Shown: piece by piece, positions 1 to 6,316 of the stretch
Layout of the letters: every line of letters begins with the position of its first letter
How positions within the stretch are numbered: position 1 is the first letter of the stretch
NCBI GenBank assembly: GCA_002342165.1
Contig: DDPM01000204.1
Location: 1-8,423, forward strand
Reading direction: 5' to 3'
Origin: Hylemonella sp. UBA2468
GTDB lineage: Bacteria; Pseudomonadota; Gammaproteobacteria; Burkholderiales; Burkholderiaceae_C
DNA: 8,423 nucleotides
The notes under the pieces: generated by a model
Told to the model about the DNA's origin: nothing
The model's input: the letters and a program-made list of their open reading frames with translations, nothing else
The model's database searches: none
Program-made: the position numbers and the translations under genes

Positions 1-168
1 ATTTGCAATTGCCTTGACGTTAGCGCCAGCGCCATAAAAGAGCATCTTGTGAGTTGCCAAGGTTCCCCACAAGACCGCCTGACATCGCTGCAAAAAAAGT
101 TGGGCTGCGGCACCCAGTGCGGGTCCTGCGTACCCGAGTTGAAGCGCCTGATCAGCATCAGCCCATAA
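1..168 (+). CDS. nasA: Assimilatory nitrate reductase, C-terminal BFD-like [2Fe-2S] end (partial, 5' end outside window)
   Basis: The frame is open from base 1 to a TAA at 166-168 and gives 55 residues. They begin I-C-N-C and later contain L-G-C-G-T-Q-C-G-S-C-V-P-E-L. The paired cysteines (C-x-C followed about 33 residues later by C-x(3)-C-x(2)-C) match the bacterioferritin-associated-ferredoxin-like [2Fe-2S] domain. In many proteobacteria this domain closes the large catalytic subunit of assimilatory nitrate reductase (NasA/NarB type), where it passes electrons towards the molybdenum centre in the cytoplasm. The domain is seen directly; the assignment to nitrate reductase is inferred from its position at the extreme C-terminus and from cobA two genes downstream. 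The same domain also occurs in NirB and some other flavoproteins, but in NirB it is usually internal, not terminal. The molybdopterin-binding domains would lie left of the window. Confidence 0.72.
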   Translation: MCNCLDVSASAIKEHLVSCQGSPQDRLTSLQKKLGCGTQCGSCVPELKRLISISP

Positions 169-245
169 GCTCTCTGCTTATCCGAAATCGTTAAAAACGC
201 ACACAATCTGCACCAGAACACACAGACACCCTTGGGTAAAAGACC

Positions 246-1169
246 ATGAGCATCAGCGCTTACATTCGTGAAATCGGCCGCGGCAAAGACGGGGCCCGTG
301 CGCTGGCACGCGATCAAGCTGCCGACTTAATGGGCCAAGTGCTGGACGATCAGGTAAGCGACCTAGAGTTGGGCGCCTTTTGTTTGGCCATGCGCATCAA
401 GGGCGAAACCCCTGAAGAAATGGCCGGTTTTCTAGACGCCACAGAAAGTCGCCTGAACCGCACAGCGCCCGCTTCCAGCCCGGTGGTGGTTTTGCCAAGC
501 TACAACGGTGCCCGCAAATTGCCCGGGCTGCTGCCGCTGCTGGGCCTGCTGCTGGCTCAGCGCGGCTTGCCGGTGTTGATTCATGGTTGCGCCACCGAAT
601 CCAGCCGTGTTTACACGTCTGAGGTGCTCAAGGCCTTGGGCATAGAAATACCCCCATGTGTACCCGCGCCTGAACTTGGGAAGGTGCGCTTTGTGCCCAC
701 AACCCTTTTGAGCCCCGCTTTGTTCAAGCTGCTGGAAGTGCGCCGCGTAGTGGGTTTGCGCAATCCTGGGCACAGTTTGGTCAAGCTGATGAACCCAGTG
801 GCGGGGCCCGCCCTGCTGGTGAGCAGCTACACCCACCCCGAATACGCCCATGCCATGTCTGCCACCTTGGCCTTAAGACAAGCGCACGCCCTGTTGCTGC
901 GCGGTACAGAAGGTGAACCCGTGGCCGACCCAAGGCGCACGCCACATATGGAAGGCTTTTTATCTGGCAAGCCCGTGGTTTTAGAGCCCCCACAAACCGG
1001 CACCATGTTAAACCTGCCTCCCTTGCCGCCAGGCCCAGAGGCGCAAGCCACTGCGGTTTATATTCGCTCTGTACTGGATGGTGAGCAAAAAGTCCCAGAC
1101 TCAATTGCTATTCAGGTGGCTCATATTGTGCAACTGCACGCACAAATTTCGCACGCTCAAATTTCATAA
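246..1169 (+). CDS. ybiB: DNA-binding protein YbiB (TrpD2, glycosyltransferase family 3 fold)
   Basis: This 307-residue protein reads as YbiB/TrpD2, a homologue of anthranilate phosphoribosyltransferase (TrpD) without that activity. Residues 1-75 are the helical N-terminal domain, with the signature around residues 40-63 (ELGAFCLAMRIKGET). The alpha/beta domain follows, with SYNGARK at 85-91, a leucine-rich helix then LPVLIHG at 108-114, RNPGHSLVKLMNP at 172-184, and LRGTEGEP at 218-225. The glycine-rich PRPP loop and KHGN motif of true TrpD are not seen, as is known for YbiB. E. coli YbiB (about 320 residues) is a dimer that binds nucleic acids through a basic groove; its cellular role is poorly defined. 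The ATG at 246 has no convincing Shine-Dalgarno sequence. The gene lies 77 bases after the nitrate reductase end and 33 before cobA, so co-transcription is likely. The C-terminus ends in a duplicated HAQIS. Confidence 0.88.
   Translation: MSISAYIREIGRGKDGARALARDQAADLMGQVLDDQVSDLELGAFCLAMRIKGETPEEMAGFLDATESRLNRTAPASSPVVVLPSYNGARKLPGLLPLLGLLLAQRGLPVLIHGCATESSRVYTSEVLKALGIEIPPCVPAPELGKVRFVPTTLLSPALFKLLEVRRVVGLRNPGHSLVKLMNPVAGPALLVSSYTHPEYAHAMSATLALRQAHALLLRGTEGEPVADPRRTPHMEGFLSGKPVVLEPPQTGTMLNLPPLPPGPEAQATAVYIRSVLDGEQKVPDSIAIQVAHIVQLHAQISHAQIS
1137..1166 (+). repeat. 15-bp tandem duplication at the 3' end of ybiB
   Basis: Two adjacent 15-base units (1137-1151 and 1152-1166) differ at only two third-codon positions and encode HAQIS twice, directly before the stop codon. 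It looks like a small in-frame duplication at the C-terminus of YbiB. Both differences are synonymous, which suggests the duplication is not brand new. Confidence 0.8.
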
Positions 1170-1202
1170 ATAGCAACCAAGCAACAAGCCCATCAACCGC
1201 CC

Positions 1203-2021
1203 GTGAAGCCTAGCAACGCCCTTATCCCCGCCAACCCCTTAGGTACCTGCACCTTGGTAGGCGCCGGACCTGGCGACCCCGAGCTGCTCACACTCAAAGC
1301 CGTCAAGGTCATTGGCCAAGCCACCGTGTTGTTTGTGGACGATTTGGTCAACGAGGAGGTATTGACCCACGCCGCCCCAAAGGCTCGCATCGTGCACGTG
1401 GGCAAGCGTGGTGGGTGCCAATCCACACCCCAAGCGTTTATTGAAAAACTCATGATTCACGCGGTTCAACAAGGTGAGCGCGTGGTGCGCCTTAAGGGCG
1501 GGGACCCATTTATCTTTGGGCGCGGCGGCGAAGAGGTTGAACACCTTCAAGCTGCGGGCATAGAGGTTAAGGTGGTTAACGGCATTACCTCAGGTTTGGC
1601 AGCTTTGTCGTCATTGGGCGTACCCCTGACCCACCGCGAACATGCACATGGCGTGGTGTTTTTAACCGGCCACGCCAAACCAGGCGATGGCGGCGCCAAT
1701 TGGGCCGAAATAGCTGTAACCGCTCTCAAATCAAAACTGACACTAGTGATTTATATGGGGGTAGCCAGTGCTGCGCATATTCAGCAAGGATTGCTCAAAG
1801 GTCTGCCCGGCGATACACCTGTGGCACTCATCCAAAATGCCAGCCTACCCAACCAGCGCCACACCACCACCACGCTAAACCAACTTCATACCACTTTGAT
1901 ACAAAAGCAATTTGCCAGTCCTTGTGTGATTGTGGTGGGGGATGTGTTATTGGGGCAGATAGAGATGGTGAAGCAGTCGCAAGGTGAATCGGCTCTGCTT
2001 GCTGCGGCTCAAGTAGCTTGA
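1203..2021 (+). CDS. cobA: Uroporphyrinogen-III C-methyltransferase (SUMT)
   Basis: This 272-residue enzyme transfers two methyl groups from S-adenosylmethionine to uroporphyrinogen III, giving precorrin-2, the branch point to siroheme and cobalamin. Family signatures are complete: VGAGPGDPELLT at 19-30, KGGDPFIFGRGGEE at 98-111, VNGITSGLAALSSLGVPLTHR region at 125-145, and LVIYMG at 181-186. The length is usual for a stand-alone SUMT, with no attached CysG dehydrogenase/ferrochelatase or HemD domain. The start is GTG at 1203; no in-frame ATG lies before the conserved first strand, and no Shine-Dalgarno sequence is evident. It sits downstream of the nitrate reductase end and ybiB, which argues for siroheme supply to assimilatory nitrite or sulfite reductase and not for B12 synthesis. 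The precorrin-2 dehydrogenase/ferrochelatase partner is not in this window. The name cobA follows common Burkholderiales usage; some annotations use sumT or cysG-like names. Confidence 0.95.
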   Translation: MKPSNALIPANPLGTCTLVGAGPGDPELLTLKAVKVIGQATVLFVDDLVNEEVLTHAAPKARIVHVGKRGGCQSTPQAFIEKLMIHAVQQGERVVRLKGGDPFIFGRGGEEVEHLQAAGIEVKVVNGITSGLAALSSLGVPLTHREHAHGVVFLTGHAKPGDGGANWAEIAVTALKSKLTLVIYMGVASAAHIQQGLLKGLPGDTPVALIQNASLPNQRHTTTTLNQLHTTLIQKQFASPCVIVVGDVLLGQIEMVKQSQGESALLAAAQVA

Positions 2022-2062
2022 AAGCCTCCATCCCATAAAGCGCCTATCAAGCACAATGCCTG

Positions 2063-3283
2063 ATGCAGAAATTTGATGTTGCAGTTGTAGGCGCTGGGGC
2101 TGCTGGTCTTTTTTGCGCTGGTGTGGCGGGTCAATTGGGACTTAAAGTTTTGGTGCTGGACCACAGCGCCAAAGTGGCAGAAAAAATTCGTATTTCAGGC
2201 GGTGGGCGTTGCAACTTCACCAACCGCGACTTGGATTCCCGCTCAGCTCACAAACACTTCATCAGCCAAAACTCAAATTTTTGTCGCTCGGCGCTTTCGC
2301 GCTACACACCCCAAGACTTTTTAGATTTGCTGCAACGCCACGGCATCGCGTTTCATGAAAAACACAAAGGTCAGCTGTTTTGCGACCGCTCTGCCGACGA
2401 CATCATCCAGATGCTGCTACGCGAATGCGATGCTGGCCAAGTGACGCGGCGCCAGCCCTGTGCTGTTCGTGCGGTGCGACATTCCAATGGCATTTACGAG
2501 CTCGACACCGATGCGGGTACGGTTCAAAGTTCAGCCTTGGTGGTTGGAACTGGCGGTCTCTCTATACCCAAAATTGGTGCCACCTCTTGGGGCTATGACA
2601 TCGCCAACCTGTTTGGTTTGCGCATGGTGCCCACACGTGCCGCTTTGGTGCCGCTGACCTTTGATGCAGCCTCTTGGGCGCCCTATGCCCAGTTGGCGGG
2701 CTTGTCCTTGCCTGTCCATATTGAAACGGGCCCCAAAACCAACCAGATGGGTTTTATGGAAGATTTGCTCTTCACCCATCGGGGCTTGTCAGGGCCTGGC
2801 GTGCTGCAAATTTCCAGTTATTGGCAAGACAAAACCCCCATTCGCATCAATCTGGCGCCTGAACTAAGCCTGACCGACCAGCTTTTGCAAGCCAAACAGC
2901 GGTCCCAAAAGCTCATTAGCAATGAGCTTGGAGCTTGGCTGCCCCACCGCCTTGCCGAAACTTGGGTGCAACATGACGCTGCATGGCAACGCGCCATCAA
3001 CCAAGCAACGGACAAAGCTCTGATGCATTTGGGGCAGTCGCTCAGTAGCTGGGCGCTCACCCCATCAGGCACCGAGGGCTATGCCAAAGCCGAAGTCACC
3101 GCTGGCGGCGTGGACACCCGAGATTTGTCCAGCCAAACCATGGAATCTAAGCAAAAGGGCTTGTATTTCATTGGAGAAGTGGTGGATGTGACCGGATGGC
3201 TGGGCGGCTACAACTTTCAGTGGGCTTGGGCCAGTGCCTATGCATGTGCACAGGCACTGGCACACCAGCATGCCAAAACTTAA
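2063..3283 (+). CDS. NAD(P)/FAD-dependent oxidoreductase, HI0933/YhiN (BaiN/RdsA) family flavoprotein
   Basis: This is a 406-residue flavoprotein of normal family length. The N-terminus has the FAD Rossmann motif GAGAAG at 10-15 and an acidic residue (D33) at the end of the second strand, where it would bind the adenosine ribose. The family signature KIRISGGGRCNFTN follows at 41-54. The C-terminal FAD segment reads KGLYFIGEVVDVTGWLGGYN, then FQWAWASAYA (about 365-393), typical of the HI0933 group and not of the PP_4765 group. The physiological substrate of most members is unknown. A clostridial relative, BaiN, acts in bile-acid reduction, but that function should not be transferred here. The gene starts at ATG 2063, 41 bases after cobA, without a clear Shine-Dalgarno sequence, and may be co-transcribed with cobA. 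It ends just before the rpsU promoter. Confidence 0.9.
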   Translation: MQKFDVAVVGAGAAGLFCAGVAGQLGLKVLVLDHSAKVAEKIRISGGGRCNFTNRDLDSRSAHKHFISQNSNFCRSALSRYTPQDFLDLLQRHGIAFHEKHKGQLFCDRSADDIIQMLLRECDAGQVTRRQPCAVRAVRHSNGIYELDTDAGTVQSSALVVGTGGLSIPKIGATSWGYDIANLFGLRMVPTRAALVPLTFDAASWAPYAQLAGLSLPVHIETGPKTNQMGFMEDLLFTHRGLSGPGVLQISSYWQDKTPIRINLAPELSLTDQLLQAKQRSQKLISNELGAWLPHRLAETWVQHDAAWQRAINQATDKALMHLGQSLSSWALTPSGTEGYAKAEVTAGGVDTRDLSSQTMESKQKGLYFIGEVVDVTGWLGGYNFQWAWASAYACAQALAHQHAKT

Positions 3284-3314
3284 GAAAACCCAAAACAGTT
3301 GTTCATATAAACGC

Positions 3315-3320
3315 TATAAT
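3315..3320 (+). promoter_or_regulatory. Consensus -10 box, probable rpsU promoter
   Basis: A perfect TATAAT lies 32 bases after the flavoprotein stop codon and 125 bases before rpsU, inside an AT-rich stretch (3299-3322). The -35 region at normal spacing (about 3292-3297) is poor. A TTGTTC at 3299-3304 is only 10 bases away and too close to pair with it. Transcription would begin near 3327 and give a leader of roughly 120 bases. Confidence 0.5.
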
Positions 3321-3340
3321 TTACGGCTTTTCTGGCATGA

Positions 3341-3371
3341 CCTCTGCCGGCCACAAAATTTTAGGCAGAGG
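3341..3371 (+). promoter_or_regulatory. Perfect 8-bp hairpin in the rpsU leader
   Basis: CCTCTGCC at 3341-3348 pairs exactly with GGCAGAGG at 3364-3371 across a 15-base loop containing AAAATTTT. It starts about 15 bases after the inferred transcription start of rpsU. No T tract follows, so it is not a normal Rho-independent terminator. The 3' arm contains AGAGG, the only Shine-Dalgarno-like string in the leader, and the stem would mask it. Regulation by this element is inference only. Confidence 0.4.
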
Positions 3372-3389
3372 ATGTTTTGCACACATGGC

Positions 3390-3439
3390 GGTTGGGTCCG
3401 ATCTTCCTAATCACCCGCTGTGGGCCCCTTTCGGTAACC
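3390..3439 (+). promoter_or_regulatory. Possible second leader fold ending just before the rpsU start
   Basis: GGTT (3390-3393) can pair with AACC (3436-3439). Directly inside, GGGTCC (3394-3399) can pair with GGGCCC (3422-3427), including one G-U pair. This gives ten pairs with an 8-base bulge on the 3' side. It would fold the region up to six bases before the rpsU ATG. The pairing was found by eye and not energy-scored. Confidence 0.22.
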
Positions 3440-3445
3440 AATTGA

Positions 3446-3658
3446 ATGACAACCATCCGCGTTAAAGAGAACGAACCCTTTGATGTAGCCTTGCGCCGCT
3501 TCAAACGAACTATTGAAAAGCTGGGTCTTTTGACTGACCTGCGTGCTCGCGAGTTTTATGAAAAACCCACCGCAGAGCGCAAGCGCAAAAAAGCTGCAGC
3601 TGTTAAGCGCAACTACAAGCGCATTCGCTCGATGCAATTGCCTAAGAAGATGTACTGA
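3446..3658 (+). CDS. rpsU: 30S ribosomal protein S21 (bS21)
   Basis: The 70-residue product matches bS21 along its whole length. It opens [19 protein letters not shown] and has the basic central helix ([22 protein letters not shown] in that order, residues 19-41). A lysine/arginine-rich tail ends [11 protein letters not shown]21 binds the 30S platform near the 3' end of 16S rRNA, beside the anti-Shine-Dalgarno sequence, and aids initiation. The gene has its own apparent promoter and a leader of about 120 bases, and is followed by a strong terminator. The bases just before the ATG (3432-3445) hold no purine-rich Shine-Dalgarno sequence, only GGT at 3433-3435. That is notable for a highly expressed ribosomal protein gene. 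yqeY follows, as in the classic rpsU-yqeY arrangement, but dnaG and rpoD do not. Confidence 0.98.
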   Translation: MTTIRVKENEPFDVALRRFKRTIEKLGLLTDLRAREFYEKPTAERKRKKAAAVKRNYKRIRSMQLPKKMY

Positions 3659-3681
3659 TTCTTCTTAAGCCTGCATTTTGG

Positions 3682-3720
3682 AACCCGCGCACAGCCAGAC
3701 TGACGCGGGTTTTGTTATTT
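3682..3720 (+). terminator. Rho-independent terminator after rpsU
   Basis: AACCCGCG (3682-3689) pairs perfectly with CGCGGGTT (3704-3711) around a 14-base loop. A T-rich run to 3720 (TTTTGTTATTT) follows at once. It lies 23 bases after the rpsU stop and 29 before yqeY, so it should separate or attenuate yqeY relative to rpsU. Confidence 0.88.
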
Positions 3721-3737
3721 AAGGGTGTTGTTTATAT

Positions 3738-3743
3738 AAGGAG
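3738..3743 (+). promoter_or_regulatory. Shine-Dalgarno sequence of yqeY
   Basis: AAGGAG lies six bases before the yqeY ATG. It is one of the few canonical ribosome binding sites in the window and fixes the start of yqeY at 3750. Confidence 0.85.
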
Positions 3744-3749
3744 CTCCAC

Positions 3750-4193
3750 ATGAGCCTCAAAGACCAAATCAACGAAGACATGAAGTCCGCCATGCGCGCC
3801 AAAGAGGCTGAGCGCCTAGGCACCATCCGCCTGCTGCTGTCTGCTATGAAGCAAAAAGAGGTGGACGAGCGCATCACACTAGACGACGCGGCCGTGATTG
3901 CCATTGTGGACAAGCTCATCAAGCAGCGCAAAGATTCGGTGGCTGCCTATGCACAAGCCCAGCGCGAAGACCTAGCCGACATTGAGCGCAAAGAAATTGT
4001 GGTGTTAGAGACCTACCTGCCGCAACGCATGAGCGCTGAAGAAATTACAACCGCAGTTCAGGCCTTGGTAGCTGAATTGGGCGCGAGCGGCCCGGGTGAT
4101 ATGGGCAAGGTCATGGGTGCGGTCAAAACCCGGCTCGCAGGTAAAGCGGATATGGGTTTGGTTTCGGCTGCAGTTAAGGCTGCGCTAAATTGA
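3750..4193 (+). CDS. yqeY: GatB/YqeY domain-containing protein
   Basis: This 147-residue protein has the usual length and order of stand-alone YqeY proteins. The helical N-terminus includes RLGTIRLLLSAMKQKEVD (22-39). A central segment reads KDSVAAYAQAQREDLADIERKE (61-82), followed by LETYLPQRMS at 86-95. The C-terminal tail-like domain has GDMGKVMGAVK (116-126) and GKADMGLVSAAVK (131-143). The C-terminal half resembles the tail of GatB, the amidotransferase subunit that corrects Gln-tRNA, and so suggests tRNA binding. The exact role is not established. The gene has a strong ribosome binding site but lies beyond the rpsU terminator, with no convincing promoter in between, so it may depend on read-through. 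It ends 31 bases from the convergent pmbA stop. Confidence 0.93.
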   Translation: MSLKDQINEDMKSAMRAKEAERLGTIRLLLSAMKQKEVDERITLDDAAVIAIVDKLIKQRKDSVAAYAQAQREDLADIERKEIVVLETYLPQRMSAEEITTAVQALVAELGASGPGDMGKVMGAVKTRLAGKADMGLVSAAVKAALN

Positions 4194-4224
4194 GACGCAA
4201 ACCTAGGCGGCTTACCGGCAGAAA

Positions 4225-5607
4225 TTAACTGCCAGCCAATTTCATCCGGTTGATCAAAATGGACCCTACGGTTTTGGCGCCATAGGTGTAGGCATCTGAC
4301 CCGACGGCCTCAATACCTGCGAGCATGTCTTTCATGTTTCCGGCAATGGTGATCTCATGAACCGGGAAAGCTATGCGGCCTTGCTCAACCCAAAAACCGC
4401 TGGCTCCACGCGAATAATCGCCGGTGACGTAATTCACACCCTGCCCCATGAGCTCGGTCACAAACAGCCCTGTACCTAACTTAACCAGCATGGCGTTGAG
4501 GTCATCACTGGGCTGCGTCAGGCTCGAAGTCAGCACGAGATTGTGGGAGCCGCCAGCATTGCCAGTGGTGCGCATGCCCAGTTTTCGGGCGGAATAACTG
4601 CCTAAAAAATACCCTTGCACCCGTCCATCCTCAATCACAGAGCGCGCCTGCACCTTCACACCTTCATCGTCAAAAGGTGAGCTGCCCTTTCCACGCTGAA
4701 TGGTGGGATCCTCCAGCAACTGAATATGTTTAGGCAGCATCCGTTTGCCTAAGCTGTCCAGTAAAAAAGTGCTTTTACGGTAGAGCGCGCTACCGCTTAT
4801 GGCCTGCACCAAAGCACCTAACAAGCCAGAGGCCAGAGGTGACTCAAATAAAACTGGGCACTCGGTGGTCGCTATTTTTCTACTGCCCAAACGGCTCAGT
4901 GACCGCTCCGCCGCATACCGCCCCACCGCTGCAGGAGACGCCAAATCCTCCGAACGTCTCTGCGAGCTGAACCAGTAATCACGCTGCATGTCATCACCAA
5001 AACCTGCAATGGGTGAAACCGACAAGGTATGCCTGGAGCTGGCATAGCCGCCTCTAAAACCATGGGTGTGTGCGCTGAAAAAATGCGATTGCTGCGCAGA
5101 TACCGAAGCGCCCTCGCTATTGGTGATACGGCTGTCAGTGTCGAAGGCAGCGGCCTCAGCTGCGCGGGCCAAATCGGCAGCCTCAGGACTTTGAATGGTC
5201 CAGGGATGAAACAAATCCAGATCACGTGAGGCCTCTTGGAGGGACACCACATCACACTCATCGGGCAAGCCTGCCGCTGGATCTTCAGCCGTAAAACGGG
5301 CAATATCAAACGCGGCCTGAACCGTTTGCTCAATGGCACGCATGGAAAAATCTGAGGTACTCGCGTTACCGCGTCGGTTGCCCACATACACCGTCACGCC
5401 TAACGATTTGTCTCGGTTGCGCTCCACGTTTTCTAGATCGCCTTTGCGCACCGACACGCTCAACCCACAGCCTTCTGAGGCTTCCGCACCTGCGTCGCTT
5501 GCGCCTAATTTTTTGGCGTGCGCCAAAGCTGCATCTACCAGATCGGCAAAAAAATCACGGCTGTAGCTGAAACCGTTGTTGCCAGTAGTTGATGCGGTAG
5601 TAGACAT
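4225..5607 (-). CDS. pmbA: Metalloprotease subunit PmbA/TldE
   Basis: From the start chosen here the protein has 460 residues, close to E. coli PmbA (450). It forms a complex with TldD in the cytoplasm. TldD/TldE is known for maturing microcin B17 and degrading the antitoxin CcdA. No HExxxH metal site is seen; this is expected, because TldD carries it. Family landmarks (numbering from this start) are SVSVRKGDLENVERNRDKSL near 52-71, GNRRGNASTSDFS near 77-89, SSPFDDEGV near 310-318, and the C-terminal VTGDYSRGASGFWVEQGRIAFPVHEITIAGNM segment. Three in-frame starts compete. ATG 5607 (MSTTAST) fits family length, ATG 5643 adds 12 residues, and ATG 5673 adds 22 and has a good GGAGG five bases upstream. 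I chose 5607 on length and because the upstream residues look unconserved; the call is not certain. The gene is divergent from darP. Confidence 0.92.
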   Translation of the reverse strand: MSTTASTTGNNGFSYSRDFFADLVDAALAHAKKLGASDAGAEASEGCGLSVSVRKGDLENVERNRDKSLGVTVYVGNRRGNASTSDFSMRAIEQTVQAAFDIARFTAEDPAAGLPDECDVVSLQEASRDLDLFHPWTIQSPEAADLARAAEAAAFDTDSRITNSEGASVSAQQSHFFSAHTHGFRGGYASSRHTLSVSPIAGFGDDMQRDYWFSSQRRSEDLASPAAVGRYAAERSLSRLGSRKIATTECPVLFESPLASGLLGALVQAISGSALYRKSTFLLDSLGKRMLPKHIQLLEDPTIQRGKGSSPFDDEGVKVQARSVIEDGRVQGYFLGSYSARKLGMRTTGNAGGSHNLVLTSSLTQPSDDLNAMLVKLGTGLFVTELMGQGVNYVTGDYSRGASGFWVEQGRIAFPVHEITIAGNMKDMLAGIEAVGSDAYTYGAKTVGSILINRMKLAGS

Positions 5608-5683
5608 ATCAAATTGGCCAGCAGAAGGCCCAAGGTTGTTCATAGCGAGGACTATGATACTTGGCGAAACCATTCTCACCTCC
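5608..5683. promoter_or_regulatory. Shared divergent region between pmbA and darP
   Basis: If pmbA starts at 5607, these 76 bases hold both promoters. TATGAT at 5653-5658 on the plus strand could be a -10 box for darP. TATCAT at 5659-5654 on the minus strand could be one for pmbA, and the two overlap almost completely. Neither has a clear -35 partner. An 18-base inverted repeat (5640-5657) overlaps both. Confidence 0.35.
5640..5657. repeat. Inverted repeat TCATAG-N6-CTATGA
   Basis: TCATAG (5640-5645) and CTATGA (5652-5657) are perfect reverse complements separated by six bases. They are centred in the divergent pmbA/darP gap and overlap both candidate -10 boxes. The size and placement suit a dimeric regulator site, but six-base arms can arise by chance. 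No known operator is recognised. Confidence 0.35.
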
Positions 5684-6316
5684 ATGTCCAGAAAACCCAA
5701 AAAAGGCTATTACGTCAAAGGTCAGTTTGTTGCAGAAGGCAGCGAATTAGATTTAGAGCTCAAACGCGAACTCAAAGGCGACACAGAGGTCAGCAGAACC
5801 GACCTCAAACGCGAAAGCACTGAACTCCAAAAGCTGGGCGAAGACCTCATGCATTTGCGTGCTGACTTGATGGTCAAATTGAATCTGCCCGAAAAATTGT
5901 CAGACGCCATTGCAGCAGCCAAAAAAATCACCAACTTTGAAGGCAAACGAAGGCAAATGCAGTTGATCGGCAAACTGATGCGCCAACTGGATCCCGAGTT
6001 GATTGAAGCCGCCAAACGCAGCTTGGCTGAGCAATATGCTCCGTCTATTCAAGACACTTTGATACTGCACCAGTCAGAACAATGGCGCGACCGATTGATT
6101 GCTGACGATGACGCCTTGGCTTTATGGATCACGCAGCACCCTGACAATGACAGCCAGCAGCTGCGCGCATTGGTGCGGCAAGCGCGCAAAGACGCTATCA
6201 CGCCAGATGCAGCAGCTGTTAGCAAAGGGCTGGCTCCCAGACAGGGTAAAGCCTATAGAGAATTGTTTCAATTGGTCAGACAAACTTTGCAAAACACATG
6301 CTCAACACCCCTTTAA
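5684..6316 (+). CDS. darP: Ribosome biogenesis factor DarP (YjgA, DUF615)
   Basis: The 210-residue protein matches YjgA, renamed DarP in E. coli, which joins late 50S precursors and helps fold the 23S rRNA peptidyl-transferase region. Conserved stretches are LKRESTELQKLGEDL (about 43-57), then NFEGKRRQMQLIGKLMRQLDPE (about 85-106), WRDRLI (about 132-137) and RALVRQARKD (about 162-171). The ending GKAYRELFQLVRQTL is also typical. The charged N-terminus (MSRKPKKGYYVKGQFV) and lysine/glutamate-rich linker are somewhat longer than in E. coli (183 residues). The frame is open upstream to 5576, but ATG 5684 is preferred because MSRKPKK is a plausible N-terminus and the extension would overlap pmbA. 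No Shine-Dalgarno sequence precedes it; the CACCTCC there is the reverse of a minus-strand GGAGG. The divergent pmbA/yjgA pair is also found in E. coli. Confidence 0.94.
   Translation: MSRKPKKGYYVKGQFVAEGSELDLELKRELKGDTEVSRTDLKRESTELQKLGEDLMHLRADLMVKLNLPEKLSDAIAAAKKITNFEGKRRQMQLIGKLMRQLDPELIEAAKRSLAEQYAPSIQDTLILHQSEQWRDRLIADDDALALWITQHPDNDSQQLRALVRQARKDAITPDAAAVSKGLAPRQGKAYRELFQLVRQTLQNTCSTPL

Noticed and set aside
432..851. 139-codon minus-strand reading frame inside ybiB
   Set aside because: It is antisense to a well-recognised conserved gene, rich in Q and H from reversed leucine/alanine codons, with no start signal.
3299..3320. TTGTTC as -35 box for the TATAAT before rpsU
   Set aside because: The spacing is only 10 bases, far from the usual 16-18.
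3712..3738. TTGTTA and TATATA as a promoter for yqeY
   Set aside because: The spacer is only 15 bases, and transcription would start at or after the yqeY Shine-Dalgarno sequence, which would remove it from the mRNA.
4215..4234. Hairpin GGCAG-N7-CTGCC between yqeY and pmbA, as a terminator
   Set aside because: The stem has only five Watson-Crick pairs (a few wobble pairs extend it on the minus strand), and no T tract follows in either direction.
4896..5387. 163-codon minus-strand reading frame inside pmbA
   Set aside because: It is a shifted-frame shadow of pmbA with no recognisable domain. Its composition follows from the pmbA codons.
5576..5683. Longer darP start at 5576
   Set aside because: The 36 extra residues overlap the divergent pmbA start, look unlike any DarP N-terminus, and precede a plausible MSRKPKK start.
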